Below, piece by piece: positions 11,326 to 22,634 of a DNA stretch of 64,000 bases; the stretch's first letter is position 1, and each line of letters opens with the position of its first letter. The notes under the pieces were generated by a model, which worked only from the letters and a program-made list of their open reading frames with translations, did not search any database and had not been told where the DNA came from. The position numbers and the translations under genes are program-made. Origin of the DNA: Artemia franciscana (taxonomy: Eukaryota; Arthropoda; Branchiopoda; Anostraca; Artemiidae); NCBI RefSeq assembly GCF_032884065.1, contig NC_088883.1, positions 26,673,355-26,737,354 on the forward strand, written 5' to 3'.

Positions 11326-12525
11326 CGGTCGTCATTTACATCCCCCTGTTTCCCCCGGTGTCCCCGTTGTAGTTGTGTCCCTGTGTCCCGGTCGTCATTT
11401 ATATTCCCTGTGTCCCGGGTCCCGGTCATCATTTGTATCCCGGTGTCCCGGTCTGTATATACATTCGTTTTTTAGTTTTGTTTTTCTCCTTTATTTTTTT
11501 CCTTTTTTTTTCTTTTTTAGCTTATTTAGATTTTTAAATTTTTTAGTTTTTTTTATTAGTTTTTAGTTTTTATTTCTTTTTAGTTTTTTTGTCCCGGTCG
11601 TCATTTATATCCCCCTGTTTCCCCCGGTTTCCCCGTTGTAGTTGTGTCCCTGTGTCCCGGTCGTTATTTATATTCCCTGTGTCCCGGTCGTCATTTGTAT
11701 CCCGGTGTACCGGTCTGTATATACATTCGTTTTTTAGTTTTGTTTTTCTCCTTTATTTTTTTCCTTTTTTTTCTTTTTTAGTTTATTTAGATTTTTAGAT
11801 TTTTTAGTTTTTTTATTAGTTTTTAGTTTTTTTTTCTTTTTAGTTTTTTTGTAGTTTTTACCTTCTTTTTAGTTTTGTTAATTTTTTTTTTTACTTGTGT
11901 CCTGGTCGTCATTTATACTCCCTGTGTCCCGGTGCTTTGTTGATTGCTAATCGAACATTCCTTTTGTCCTGGTCGCTTTCTCTTTGAGTGTCGTCATTTA
12001 TTTTTTTCTTTTTTAGTTCTTTTAGTTTTTACCTTTTTTATTTTTTTTTTAGTTTTTAGTTTTTTTAGTTTTTTACCTTTTTTTAGTTTTTTTAGTTTTT
12101 TAGCTTTTTTATTTTTTTTATTAGTTTTTAGTTTTTTTGTAGTTTTTGCCTTTTTTTTAGTTTTTTTAGTTTTTTAGCTTTTTTATTAGTTTTTAGTTTT
12201 TTTTGTAGTTTTTGCCTTTTTTTAGTTTTTTTAGTTTTTTAGCTTTTTTATTTTTTTTATTAGTTTTTAGTTTTTTTTGTAGTTTTTGCCTTTTTTTAGT
12301 TTTTTCAGTTTTGACGTCACCTGATCCAGTTTTTTCAGGTGACGTCACCTGATCCACGATCCACAGATCCACAGACAACTTATTTTTATATATATAGATA
12401 GTTTTTTTTTTTTTACTTATGTCCTGGTCGTCATTTATACTCCCTGTGTCCCGGTGCTTTGTTGATTGCTAATCGAACATTCCTTTTGTCCTGGTCGCTT
12501 TCTCTTTGAGTGTCGTCATTTATTA
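11310..12525. repeat. Helitron 1 internal minisatellite and AGTTTTTT tracts
   Basis: Blocks at about 11310-11475, 11589-11730, 11895-12000 and 12420-12525 carry repeats of 'gtcccggtcgtcatttatat' plus 'tccctgt' (about 27 bp, degenerate). Between them lie long T-rich tracts built on AGTTTTTT. The same repeat, in the orientation expected for the same element strand, fills Helitron 2. Phe-rich open frames here are artefacts of the tracts. Confidence 0.8.
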
Positions 12526-12902
12526 GTTTTTTCCTTTTTTTTTAGTTTTTTATTGGTTTTTACCTTTATTTTAGCTTATTTTTCAGTTTTTTCCTTTTTT
12601 TTAGTTTTTTTTTATTTTTTATTTTTTTTAGTTTTTTACCTTTTTTTAGTTTTTTTAGTTTTTTTAGTTTTTTAGCTTTTTTACTTTTTTTATTAGTTTT
12701 TAGTTTTTTTTTGTAGTTTTTGCCTTTTTTTAGTTTTTTCAGTTTTTTTTTTAGTTTTTTATTGGTTTTTACCTTTATAGTTTTTTTAGTTTTTTAGCTT
12801 TTTTATTTTTTTTATTAGTTTTTAGTTTTTTTTGTAGTTTTTGCCTTTTTTTAGTTTTTTCAGTTTTGACGTCACCTAAACCAGTTTTTTCAGGTGACGT
12901 CA
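12312..12902. promoter_or_regulatory. Four TGACGTCA palindromes near the Helitron 5' ends
   Basis: Perfect 8-bp sites lie at 12312-12319, 12340-12347, 12867-12874 and 12895-12902, in two pairs about 28 bp apart. Helitron 2 has one at 20799-20806 in the same place relative to its 5' end. The site is identical to the CRE bound by CREB/ATF bZIP factors; binding is inference only. Confidence 0.5.
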
Positions 12903-12959
12903 CCTGACACATCCATCCATCCATCCACAGACAGACAGACAACTTATTTTTATATATAT

Positions 12960-12962
<3 letters not shown>

Positions 12963-13043
<81 letters not shown>
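12963..13043. repeat. (TA)n flank of Helitron 1, 5' side
   Basis: About 80 bp of TA directly before the TC terminus (minus-strand view). Confidence 0.95.
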
Positions 13044-13047
<4 letters not shown>

Positions 13048-13465
13048 GGGGGTCCGAAATTAAATCTGTAATCATTTAAATATTCATTCAATTCATAAGA
13101 AGTATTTCTCAATGAAACTTTGAAAACATGGTACTAAAACACTTTCTTAGAGCTTAGATACCCATTCTCTATTAGAGAATTCATATGCCAACATTAATAG
13201 ATGGAGGGCAACTACAATATGCTCTACAATCTCTAGTTCTATTGGATAATCGGTCTGTAATAACGGTTTGTTTTTATGAACCGCGTGTGTGTTTAGAGAC
13301 GAATGGTATACTGCACGCCAGAATAGTCTTTGAGACTCAGGGACTGCACCCAGACTATATGAATTGGTAATATTTCTGGTATAATTTTGAAATCAGGTTT
13401 GTAATTTTTAGAAGTTTTATAAAAATTATCAAATATGTTTTTTTTATCTCCATTTTAATTTTCAG
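13044..13465. other. Intron 3 of gene 1, right part
   Basis: AT-rich. It ends in acceptor 'ttttaattttcag' before 13466. An open frame at 13185-13370 has no splice support. Confidence 0.4.
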
Positions 13466-13812
13466 GACCTCGTTACCCACCACCAGCTTCTCCCCCCAAT
13501 CTTGGACTGTTAGAATCTATTCTGTCGTTGAAGTCATCATTCCTTCCTACCCTGGTAAAATCAAGTTTAGCAGCCCTTGGTTTTATCTTTGTAATAAAGC
13601 TTATCATCAACTTGTTCGCCCTTCCAAAGATGGCAGCCATGGAAGCATCAGGAATGCCACACACAATATTAGCGAAGGCAAATGCAGAGACACCGCTAAA
13701 TTCGGTTGATGCGGGTATTATACGTCATAAGAGAGATGTGAACGAAATCAGCAGCTATGACCACTTAGAAAGTGTGGCCAAGATTCTCGAAACTCTCAGT
13801 GAATTTTATTGA
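13466..13812 (+). CDS. Gene 1 last exon: hydrophobic segment and C-terminus
   Basis: Acceptor ...tttcag, entry phase 1 (A+GA = Arg), stop TGA at 13810-13812. The peptide begins PRYPPPASPPNLGLLES. It then has a roughly 20-residue hydrophobic stretch (SSLAALGFIFVIKLIINLFA), and the C-terminal part contains RHKR-DV, which matches the furin consensus R-x-K/R-R. It ends in a short polar tail. Either the protein is anchored once near its middle, or the hydrophobic part inserts peripherally and the C-terminal peptide is released in the secretory path; the sequence alone does not decide. Gene 3 has a hydrophobic segment of the same pattern on an exon entered in the same phase. Family unknown. Confidence 0.8.
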
Positions 13813-13942
13813 TTACCTTTTATTTATTTTATTTATTAATTAAATTATTTTAGAATTTTATAGATATATTGTCACACTTGATTGATGTACCATCAGCTTC
13901 ACAATCATATTTATTACTGTCTCGCGGTCGCAAGTTTTCCCT

Positions 13943-13948
13943 AATAAA
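13943..13948 (+). terminator. Poly(A) signal of gene 1
   Basis: AATAAA lies 131 bp after the stop codon and is followed by a T/G-containing stretch. It is the first good signal in the 3' region. Confidence 0.6.
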
Positions 13949-14019
13949 TTTATGTTCAGTCTAAGAACTGAAATTAAGGTGTAATACTTAAATTATATGA
14001 TGTTTCATTTTAAAATCCT

Positions 14020-14610
14020 TATAACAATCTTGGCATAATTTTGATCATGCAAGGGGAAGGGGTGAATGCCATGTCTGTATAAAGGGGTGAATGAATGTCT
14101 GTATAAATTTAATGTTGAATCCAAAAGACTACTAGATTTTCAAACGAAAGCTATTTTTTCTTGAGCTTTTTGATGCCACATTTTCGCTTATTTTTTTGTT
14201 TTTGCTCCTTTTTGCTCATTTTTCATCATATTCTTTTTCTTAATACCCGAATCTTTGCATAATTAAAAGGGCACTGATATTCAAAGTTTCCATCTTTTCT
14301 AATGTCAAAAAATTATGCCCCGAATCTTTACTCTGATTGCTGAATAAAAAAAAATTGCGCTCAAAAGCTGAGCATGAGTCAACTCGCCAAATTTAGTACG
14401 AGATATAATATCAATATTCGAATCTCCTCTATAAAAACCTAGTATCTGCATTTTCATGTTTTAAAGGTACCAATTTTTAGCGACAGAAAATGAGAGTGTA
14501 ACTTTTAGGCTGACGCTTTAGAGAACTTGCCTGAGACTCTAGGCGGGCGTGCCTCTCCAAAAGCTAATACACAAGTATTTGTCCAATTTGAGAGTCATAG
14601 CTACTCCCGC
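14020..14610. repeat. Unnamed repeat region left of the 35-bp array
   Basis: A small duplication (ggggtgaatg...tgtctgtataaa) lies at 14050-14110. Near 14527 is 'tgcctgagactctaggc'. The related 'tgcctgagattctaagc' at 14884, in the same orientation, brackets the minisatellite. Confidence 0.5.
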
Positions 14611-14816
14611 CGTTTGCCCTGGCAAATTACCAAAACATCTAACACCGTTTGCCCTGGCAAATTACCAAAACATATAACACCGCTTGCCCTGGCAAATTAC
14701 CAAAACATATAACACCGTTTGCCCTGGTAAATTACCAAAACATATAACACCGTTTGCCCTGGCAAATTACCAAAACATATAACACCGTTTGCCCTGGCAA
14801 ATTACAAAACCTATAA
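14611..14816. repeat. 35-bp minisatellite, six copies
   Basis: The landmark cgtttgccctggcaaattac starts at 14611, 14646, 14681, 14716, 14751 and 14786, an exact 35-bp period with one or two changes per unit. There is no unique spacer, so it is not a CRISPR-like array. Confidence 0.93.
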
Positions 14817-15588
14817 GGTTCCTAATTCACGGGCGAGTCCAGGGGACCTCTCGGTTATGTGTTAGTCCTAAAACACGGTAGTCTGCCTGAGATTCTAAGC
14901 AGGCAAGCCTTTTAGACTTAGGTCACTTTTTCGCCTGTGAGTTCAAGTAAATTCGGTCCCCCCCCCTTTTGTATGCATTGTCCGTCATGAGTCAGCCTAA
15001 GCTCTTGAAAGTCCCTAAGGTTTCATAACTATTTACCTTAGTTCTACCCTAAGATGGATGGATAGATGGACTATCAATCGACAAGTGAAAATGACATCAT
15101 TTTTGTGCATTCCTGAAAAAGGCTTATGCCAGCTGAACCTCTCACTCAGACTATCTGTCTTGGATTTTTTTCACATTAACTATGGATTGATGGCAACTTG
15201 ATTTTAATTCAAGTTGATTAATGGCAAAATAAACATACTTTTATTTACCATTGGTAATTGCACTGGTAATTGGAATCGGTAAATTTTAATTACAATTGAT
15301 ACGAATGGTAATTACACCTAATGGTAATTAAATCTAACGATAAAGTTACATGTAATATAACCTATTAAAGAAAATTTTTGTTGCTATTGAATAAGGGAAT
15401 TTATTATAAAATCCAGACATAAAAATGCCTCCTTTAGGTCTAAAAATATTTGATTTAAAGTTTATACTATTGCCACCAATTTTCAAAAATAGCTTAGCAA
15501 AAAAAGTTTCAAATGAAGCAAAAAAATAAAATCCAAGAAAAATGTTACAACATTTTATTGAAAGTAAAAACATAAAATTTAAGACAAG
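14817..15588. other. Spacer between convergent genes 1 and 2
   Basis: It holds the right copy of the 'tgcctgaga' block (14884) and a run of GGTAATT-like words at 15244-15345. The 3' flank of gene 2 follows. No exon seen. Confidence 0.45.
15554..15559 (-). terminator. Poly(A) signal of gene 2
   Basis: On the minus strand, AATAAA lies about 30 bp after the gene 2 stop codon, within the usual range for cleavage soon after. Confidence 0.6.
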
Positions 15589-16170
15589 TCAGCCATTCTG
15601 ATAAATCTGCGTATTGTTGTTATGATATCCAATGTCATTTAATCCTTTTAGGTAAGCCATATTTCTAATCCCATTGCAAAACAAATAAATAAATGCTATA
15701 CTAGACAAAGTTACATAAAACACAACAACAAAGGGCACCATAATATCCCCTGCAACTGCCAGGAAATTCCCTGTAACGGTCCTAGGCATGTAAAATTCAA
15801 CCGGTACTTCCCCAAAACGGGGCTGATACAGACGAAGTCCACTTTTGACCTCTCTGATTCTTCCGTTAGTTTCGACAATGGCAACATCAGGAACAACAGC
15901 TTCACCAGCTCTTAGGGAAGGATTCTGAAATTGTTGAGTCAACCCAGTCTCTTCCAGAGTTCCATATGTCATACCAGGTTCAAGTGATAACCTATTTGGC
16001 TGATAAGTATCAAGGAAAGTCATTTCTGATTCCTCTTCCTGTGGACTGAGAATGTGAATGTTACGATAGTCTTCTAAGAGGTGGTCGCGATTACCAGTGC
16101 CATCTGGCCAATTTGGAGTAAATGAGTTTTGACAAATAACCCCTTGGAGGCAATGTGTCGTGAGCATTAC
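15589..16170 (-). CDS. Gene 2 last exon: membrane protein C-terminus, family unknown
   Basis: A 193-codon open stretch with a strong minus-strand acceptor (cttttttttag-like, CTTTTTTTAG at 16180-16171) directly before it. Phase 0 entry gives V-MLTTHCLQGVICQNSF. The first Met is residue 2, so translation may start here or upstream; the acceptor favours an upstream exon. A polar, acidic N-terminal half is followed by FGEVPVEFYMPRTV. One clear membrane segment (PFVVVFYVTLSSIAFIYLF) lies near the C-terminus, with a short Asn-rich tail. CLQGVIC recalls the CLKRTLC spacing in gene 3, which is suggestive only. It is convergent with gene 1, 1.8 kb apart. No known domain recognised. Confidence 0.72.
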   Translation of the reverse strand, partial: VMLTTHCLQGVICQNSFTPNWPDGTGNRDHLLEDYRNIHILSPQEEESEMTFLDTYQPNRLSLEPGMTYGTLEETGLTQQFQNPSLRAGEAVVPDVAIVETNGRIREVKSGLRLYQPRFGEVPVEFYMPRTVTGNFLAVAGDIMVPFVVVFYVTLSSIAFIYLFCNGIRNMAYLKGLNDIGYHNNNTQIYQNG

Positions 16171-16180
16171 CTAAAAAAAG

Positions 16181-18483
16181 CCACTTTATTTAAACAGCAT
16201 TGTCAGTGCTTTTGCTTCCTTCCTTTTTTATTTTCAATGAGTTTTTCATTTATGTATATTTGTTTTATGAATTTTCTGTTTATTTATTTAGGTTTATTTA
16301 TATCTTTTTAAGGTTTATTCATGCTTTTCAAATATCTTAAAAAGGTCGCAGGTTGGCAAAAAAGAAAGATATCAGTAAAAGAAAACATGCAAAGTCGACT
16401 AGAATCGACAAATTCAAAATAGAAGCTTTTTTAACAATTACTTTTTTTTAAATATGTTCTTTTGCCACGTCTATCGCAAATTAGATTACTATAAATCTTA
16501 CAAACAATTACAAAGAATATAGTACGAATACACGGTAAGTTTTGGTTTACATCTTTTTTTTCTTATGGCAAATTTTGGCTGTAACCTGTACAGAAATTCC
16601 CCTCAATAACTGAAAATTAAAACAATACACCCTCGACCCAAATCCTTTTAGAGAACTGGCTGAAAAACTGGAAAGTAGGCAGATTACATATTAGTGGACA
16701 GATTGTTGTAATAAACTTTCACGTTTCTTATGCTTCTTTTTCAAAAAAATATTAGCCATTACTTTAAAATTTGGAAAAAAATAGCCACTCAGCTCCCTTG
16801 CTTCCCTCTGTTCATACCACGTGTTACACTAGGCACGTGTGCAATATTTTTTTTTTTTTGGGGGGGGGAAATTAAAAAAAACACATATTAGCTAATTTAA
16901 GTAAAAAGTGCCAAGAAATAGAGGAAAATATAAGGATTTCTTGGGGTCTGTTGCAGAGGGCCCTTCGCTTTAGTTTAATTAGTACTGAATTAAGCCATTC
17001 TGACAAAAGTTCTGGCTATTTGACATTTGCACGCTTTTATTTATCAAATATGTAAAAACACTTGAGCTAAAATTTTAATGTTGGAGTTCAAGCGAATAAA
17101 TAAACACCGAAACACCGAACACCGAAACCGAAATCCACTACCGAAATGGTATGAAAAAAATAGCTTCTTATCACATTGGTTCTGTTTTAGACGATTTATT
17201 TTTGAAGCACAAGTGCAAAGAATTCAAACTTCAGTGTAAAACATAAAGGCGGACGGCATACAACCTCATAAACTGAATTACCTTTTCGTTTAAGTTTTTA
17301 CTCTCAGTATTTACTTTCACCTAAAAAAAATTTCAACTTTAATTTCTGTTCATGCTTAATATCATTTTGAGATTATTTCAGGGGGCTATTCCTATCGAAA
17401 ATAGTTATTTTTTTTAAGGGCTTTTACTTGAAGACCCCTCTTCCAATGCTCAAAGGGTTTAAGCTGGATCTTCTTTTGAATTTACTTCTCGGGAGTTTTT
17501 TTTATAACATTTTTGTTTATTCCGAATTCAAACAAGTTATACCATTCTCATCGTTTTAATTCCATTCACTGATAAACACTTCCATTCAAAAATTCCCACT
17601 TGCTGGGATCGTGTCCCCAAAATTTATTTTGAAAAACCTATAATACCTTTGATCAAAATAACCTTATGATATAATATACTATGATATAATAGAATATACT
17701 ATGACGCTGAATACGACCCTACATAAGAAACTTTCTTCGAAGATCTCAATATGCATCCATCTGCTTAAAATCAGTAATCCTCCATAGCTATCAGTTACCC
17801 CTCCGGGGGGGGGGGTGCACGGGTCATAATACCTTTGGACTCTTACTTTTTTGCCGTCTTTGATTAAAATTTCTACTTTTAGATTTTAGCAACTTTGGAT
17901 TTATTTTAACTACTTTGAGACCTTGCTCGGCTGGAATGGGCCCCGGAAATGAAAAAAGGTGAGAGATGAGGCTCCATAAATCATGTTGTTACTAAACCTG
18001 TTTCCAATCTCTTTTTTAACCTCAGAGGCTTTATTAAGAATTTTTGGAACTCATGATTTTCGTTTTAATGAGTTTCCTTCTGTAATTCTACGACTGCTAG
18101 AAAAAAGATTAGGAAGATCAAGTACCCTTGAAACGATAACTTTGAAATTTTATATTTTCTTATTGAAGGACTTTAAAATTACATGAAGGGGCCTAGAACT
18201 TGATGAGGGGCCGGTTGATATGTTCTTCATTTTGAGTAATACTAGGTGACTTCGAGATGTTACCTGATAAATCAATCCATTATTTTGTATGCTGTTTAAT
18301 GAATTTAAACATATTATTTTATATGCCCAAGTTTTTAAGATAATTTTGATTGTATACTGAAAGTTACTGATATCCCAGCTCCTTTAAGACTACGAAAAGT
18401 GTTATAGATTAGTTTGTTTTTGTGAAGCTACATATTTACCTTTGACTCTTAAATCAATGTTCTTCTTCTTTATACTTGGCTTT
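16181..18483. other. Gene-poor spacer
   Basis: AT-rich. Short ACCGAA-type repeats lie at 17105-17150 and G-runs near 16860 and 17810. An open frame at 17983-18186 has a hydrophobic start but no splice signals or start context I trust. Upstream exons of gene 2 (minus) or gene 3 (plus) could lie here or further right; I could not place them. Confidence 0.35.
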
Positions 18484-19150
18484 TGTGTTTTCAGTAAAGC
18501 ACTAGTTTTCTCTAATCCTACAAACATAGGGAAATGTCACCAGTTGATTTATTTGCACTAGTTTTATTGATATATTTTAGATAGGCTAGGAAGTAACAAA
18601 TTTTGTTCGTTTTAAGTTTCAACTTCGCTCTTTACTTCCCTCGGAACAACTTTGTTTTTTTTTATTAATATTGGGAAATATTCGGAAATTTTTTAGGGTG
18701 AGATTTTTGTAGGTGGATTTTCCGCGGGGAGAGCTTTCCATGGGAAAGAATGTTTCTGATGGGGCTTTCCAGGAGAAAATTTAAAAGGGGATGGGAATTT
18801 TCTTGCGCTGTTTGAAAATCATCATAAATTAAATAAAACGAAAGTAGAAGTTAGGAACAACATTAAAACTTAAAACGAACAGAAATTATTCTGTATATGA
18901 AGAAGGGGCTTCCCGCAGTAAAAAAAAATGAATCATGGCAGTGTTTGTTCTGCATTAAATTTGAATTAAAAACGGGCAAAGACTAATTTAAAAAAATAAG
19001 TTTTTCTAAGAGAAGTAAAGAGCGAAGTTGAAACTTAAAACGGACAAAATTATTGTTTCACAGTCTATCTAACATACATCGATAAAACTTGTGCAAATAA
19101 ACCAACTAATAATATTTCCCTAGCGCTTTACTGAAAACACCCAAACGCAA
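18484..19150. mobile_element. Family Y fold-back element, copy 1
   Basis: The left arm (18484-18665) runs 'gttttcagtaaagcactag' ... 'cttcgctctttacttccc'. The right arm (19003-19150) is its diverged reverse complement. The core (18670-19000) holds degenerate GGAAA/TTTCC words and a minus-strand family X head near 18850. No coding capacity. A half copy is at 20275-20455 and another pair at 36755-37195. Confidence 0.7.
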
Positions 19151-19439
19151 GTATAAAAAAAAATAGAATCCTGATTTAGGAGTCAAAATTGAGTTCATAG
19201 CCTGACGAAAACACACTAACCTATGAAGCGCTTCATAGTCTTACAACTGCTCATATCACTCATATCAATTACTCATACTCAATTACTCATATCAGTAATT
19301 TCCAATATACAATTAAAATTATTTAAAAATTAAAGCAACAAAATAAATATTATTTTACTATCCACAAAGCCATTGAACAACACGCACAAATAATGGATTG
19401 ATTTATCAGGTAATATTTTGGAGTCGACAGCTATAACAC
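19151..19439. other. Unassigned spacer
   Basis: Short direct repeats of 'actcatat' near 19250-19290. Nothing else identified. Confidence 0.35.
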
Positions 19440-19860
19440 CAATAGTGAGTATAGTTAAAAAAGAAATCGCCAATGTAACAACACACACACAGATACAAGC
19501 ACACACCACAAAATCGAACACAAAAAGTATAAACTATAAAAACTAAAAAATATTGAATAATAAAAAAAGACAGAAGGAGAAAGGCAGACAGTTTTCCTAC
19601 TTTAGTAATTAATATAGATAAGTACTTGAACGAAGCCTTAATCCTACTCATCCATTCAATTACATAGGTCAAACAGCATAGTTATACACAATCAACCGCA
19701 AAGAATAGTACATGGACAAGCAGTCGTGTCGTAAGTAAGTATAAGTCGTCATTTACCAAATATTAATAACAGTAAAAAATATACACATTAAAAAAGACAA
19801 ATAATGCAGAGGCGACCACCCAGCACAAGGGCAATACAGGTACACACTTGCCTACAGGGT
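19440..19860. repeat. Family S copy 2
   Basis: Collinear with 4816-5260, sharing 'agtacttgaacga', 'acataggtcaaacagcat' and 'gcagtcgtgtcgtaagtaag'. Cys/Val-rich frames on the minus strand come from (AC)n-like words and are not genes. Confidence 0.75.
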
Positions 19861-20274
19861 TTCGGCACTTTAAATTCTCTACCCGGGCTATATAAAATTT
19901 TAAAGTATATAAAAATGCTCTTTATTGTTACTCGAAATGAAGAACAAATAAATCATAACATGAACTCCAGAACACTGTTATTTCTCCCTATACAACGGAA
20001 TATTTCAAGTTATGATACAAATTCTAAAGCTACTTTATAGTCCTAATACTTTCAAGATGGCTTCACTCCGGACTTGTCTACAAACTAATCATGAAATGTC
20101 CTTTTCGGAGCCAAAACGAAATTCAATCATTGGACTGAGCTCAATGTGCAGGAGTGATACCAAATTACACACACACACATACAAAAGAATAAAGCTACAG
20201 TCCTAAAATGCTTCATTCTTTTTTTCAAAAAGTTTCCTTAATTGGTTTGCTTCTACTGTACCAAAACTCCTAAT
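19861..20274. other. Unassigned spacer
   Basis: No repeat relation to the rest of the window and no exon with splice sites seen. Two frames of 64-78 codons have no recognisable features. Confidence 0.3.
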
Positions 20275-20455
20275 TTTTTTGTGTTTTCAGTAAAGTGCTA
20301 ATTTTTTATAATCATACAAACATAAGGAAATATTATCAGTTGCTGTATTTGCACTAATTTTACCGATGCATGTTAGATAGAGTGTGAAGTAATAATTTTG
20401 TTCGTTTTTTAGTTTCAACTTCGCTCTTTACTTCCCATAGTAAAACTCTGTTTCT
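20275..20455. repeat. Family Y half element
   Basis: It matches the left arm of the 18484 copy from 'gttttcagtaaagtgct' to 'aacttcgctctttacttccc'. The partner arm is missing and the sequence runs into (TA)n. Confidence 0.65.
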
Positions 20456-20457
20456 TT

Positions 20458-20773
<316 letters not shown>

Positions 20774-20911
20774 GTTGTTTGTCTGTGGGTCTGTCGAGTG
20801 ACGTCATATCATCATGTCGTCATGAAGTCATTAAAAGTATTTAAGAAAATCGTTCAAAGACAAATTTTTAATTGTAAGAAGATCGTGGACGGAAAAATGT
20901 TTAATTGTAAA

Positions 20912-21247
20912 ATGACTGAAGAACCTACAATGGCAACAGCCGAGGAAGCTGCTCAAAGAGTCTATGCCAAAAAACTTGCGGCTGATAGAGAAAGTAAGAA
21001 AAGAAAGCGTGCCGAGGAATCACAAGAACGGCAAGAAAACAGGCTTGCGGCTAAAGAACGCAAAACCGCGCAGTTAGATGAAAATCCACCTGGACAGCGA
21101 GAGTCAAAACATATCAAAAATGAAAATGATAGCGATGATGATTGGGTTTGGGATTTTGACTTGGATAAGGTCATCAATGCCTACCAGATTTTAGTTAAAA
21201 AAACAAAGGTTCGGCGATATGTTTTTCATAGTGACGCTGAAAAATAA
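20912..21247 (+). pseudogene. Helitron N-terminal ORF fragment, copy 1
   Basis: Starts MTEEPTMATAEEAAQRVYAK and continues with a Lys/Arg/Glu-rich region (RESKKRKRAEESQERQ) and an Asp-rich DSDDDWVWDF patch before the stop, 111 codons. The charged start resembles the poorly conserved leader of Helitron RepHel proteins. No HUH Rep motif (HxH...Y) follows, so the catalytic part is deleted. Its frame ends shortly before the AAAACT tract. A second copy of the first 15 residues lies at 21564. Functionless in its present form unless it encodes a small basic protein. Confidence 0.55.
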
Positions 21248-21332
21248 AGAAGAAAAAGAAAACTGAAAAAAGAAAAAAGGTAAAAAACTAAAGAAAAAAC
21301 TAAAAAGAAAAAACACTCAAAGAGAAATTATA

Positions 21333-22261
21333 GACCGGGACACAAATGACGACCGGGACAGAGGGAATATAAATGACGACTGGGACACTCAAAGGGAAAT
21401 TACAGACTGGGATACCGGGACACAAATAACGACCGGGACACAAATGACGACCGGGACACAGGGAATATAAATGACGACCAGGACACAGGCATTTAAGAAT
21501 ATCGTTCAAAGACAAATTTTTAATTGTAAGAAGATCGTTGAAAGAGAAATTTCTAATTGTAAAATGACTGAAGAACCTACAATGGCAACACCCGAGGAAG
21601 CTGCTCAAAACGAATGTATTCACGCCGAAGTAGCTGAGTTGGTAAAGCGTTATGTTTCAGGTTCTAGGTCCGAGAGGCTCCAGGTTAGAACCATGGCTTT
21701 AGCATTAATACAAAAGAAGAAAAAAACTAAAAAAGGTAAAAACTACAAAAAAACTAAAAAGAAAATACTAAAAAAACTAAAAAACTAAAAAAAAACAAAT
21801 AAAAGGTAAAAAACTAAAAACTAAAAAAGAAAAAAAAACTAAAAAAAAAACTAAAAAAAGGTAAAAACTATAAAAAAAAACTAAAAAGAAAAAAAAACTA
21901 AAAGCTAATAAAAAAACTAAAAAAAAAACTAAAAACTGAAAAAGAAAAAAAAACTAAAAAAAGGGAAAAAACTGTAAAATAAAGGAGAAAAAGAAAACTA
22001 AAAGCCGGGACACAGGGAATATAAATGATGACCGGGACACTCAAAGAGAAATTACAGACTGGGACACTGGGACACAAATGACGACCGGGACACTCAAAGA
22101 TAAATTACAGACCGGGACACCGGGGCACAAATGACGACCGGGACACAGGGAATATAAATGACGAACGGGACGCTCAAAGAGAAATTACAGACTGGGACAC
22201 TGGGACACAAATGACGACCGGGATACTGGGAATATAAATGATGACCGGGACACAGGGAATG

Positions 22262-22262
<1 letters not shown>
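21333..22262. repeat. Helitron 2 minisatellite and AAAACT tracts
   Basis: Repeats of 'gaccgggacacagggaatat' plus 'aaatgac' (about 27 bp) fill 21333-21490 and 22008-22262. 'actcaaagagaaattacag' is interspersed. Between them, 21720-21990 is nearly all A with CT steps. The last unit abuts the helicase fragment. Confidence 0.8.
21564..21788 (+). pseudogene. Helitron N-terminal ORF fragment, copy 2
   Basis: It opens MTEEPTMATPEEAAQ like copy 1 and shares about 75 bp of upstream sequence with it (atcgttcaaagacaaatttt). After Gln it changes to NECIHAEVAELVKRYVSGSR and then runs into the AAAACT tract. The shared leader with different tails suggests a tandem 5' duplication followed by different deletions. 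Confidence 0.5.

Positions 22263-22634
<372 letters not shown>

Larger units (their letters stand above)
10932..12962 (-). mobile_element. Helitron 1, 2.03-kb deletion derivative
   Basis: Read on the minus strand it begins TC-TATATATATA at 12962 and ends CTAG at 10932, with A before and T after. This is the A|TC...CTAG|T rule of Helitrons. A 13-bp GC-rich hairpin precedes CTAG. Inside, from 5' to 3', are TGACGTCA palindromes near the 5' end, AAAACT-rich tracts, a 27-bp minisatellite and the C-terminal piece of the Helitron helicase. The Rep domain and most of the helicase are missing, so it cannot move alone. It sits in intron 3 of gene 1, antisense to the gene. Confidence 0.85.

Noticed and set aside
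11281-12675. Phe/Leu/Val-rich frames such as FFSFLVFLVF
   Set aside because: They follow the AGTTTTTT tracts and minisatellite of Helitron 1, not a membrane-protein gene.
14611-14816. CRISPR-like direct repeats
   Set aside because: Units are head-to-tail without unique spacers, in a eukaryotic genome; this is a minisatellite.
17983-18186. Frame with hydrophobic start as first exon of gene 3
   Set aside because: No donor in a phase that fits 39456 and no promoter context; distance over 21 kb.
19330-19672. Cys/Val-rich minus-strand frames as a secreted peptide
   Set aside because: They arise from the (AC)-rich part of repeat family S, which is repeated at 4816 without an open frame.
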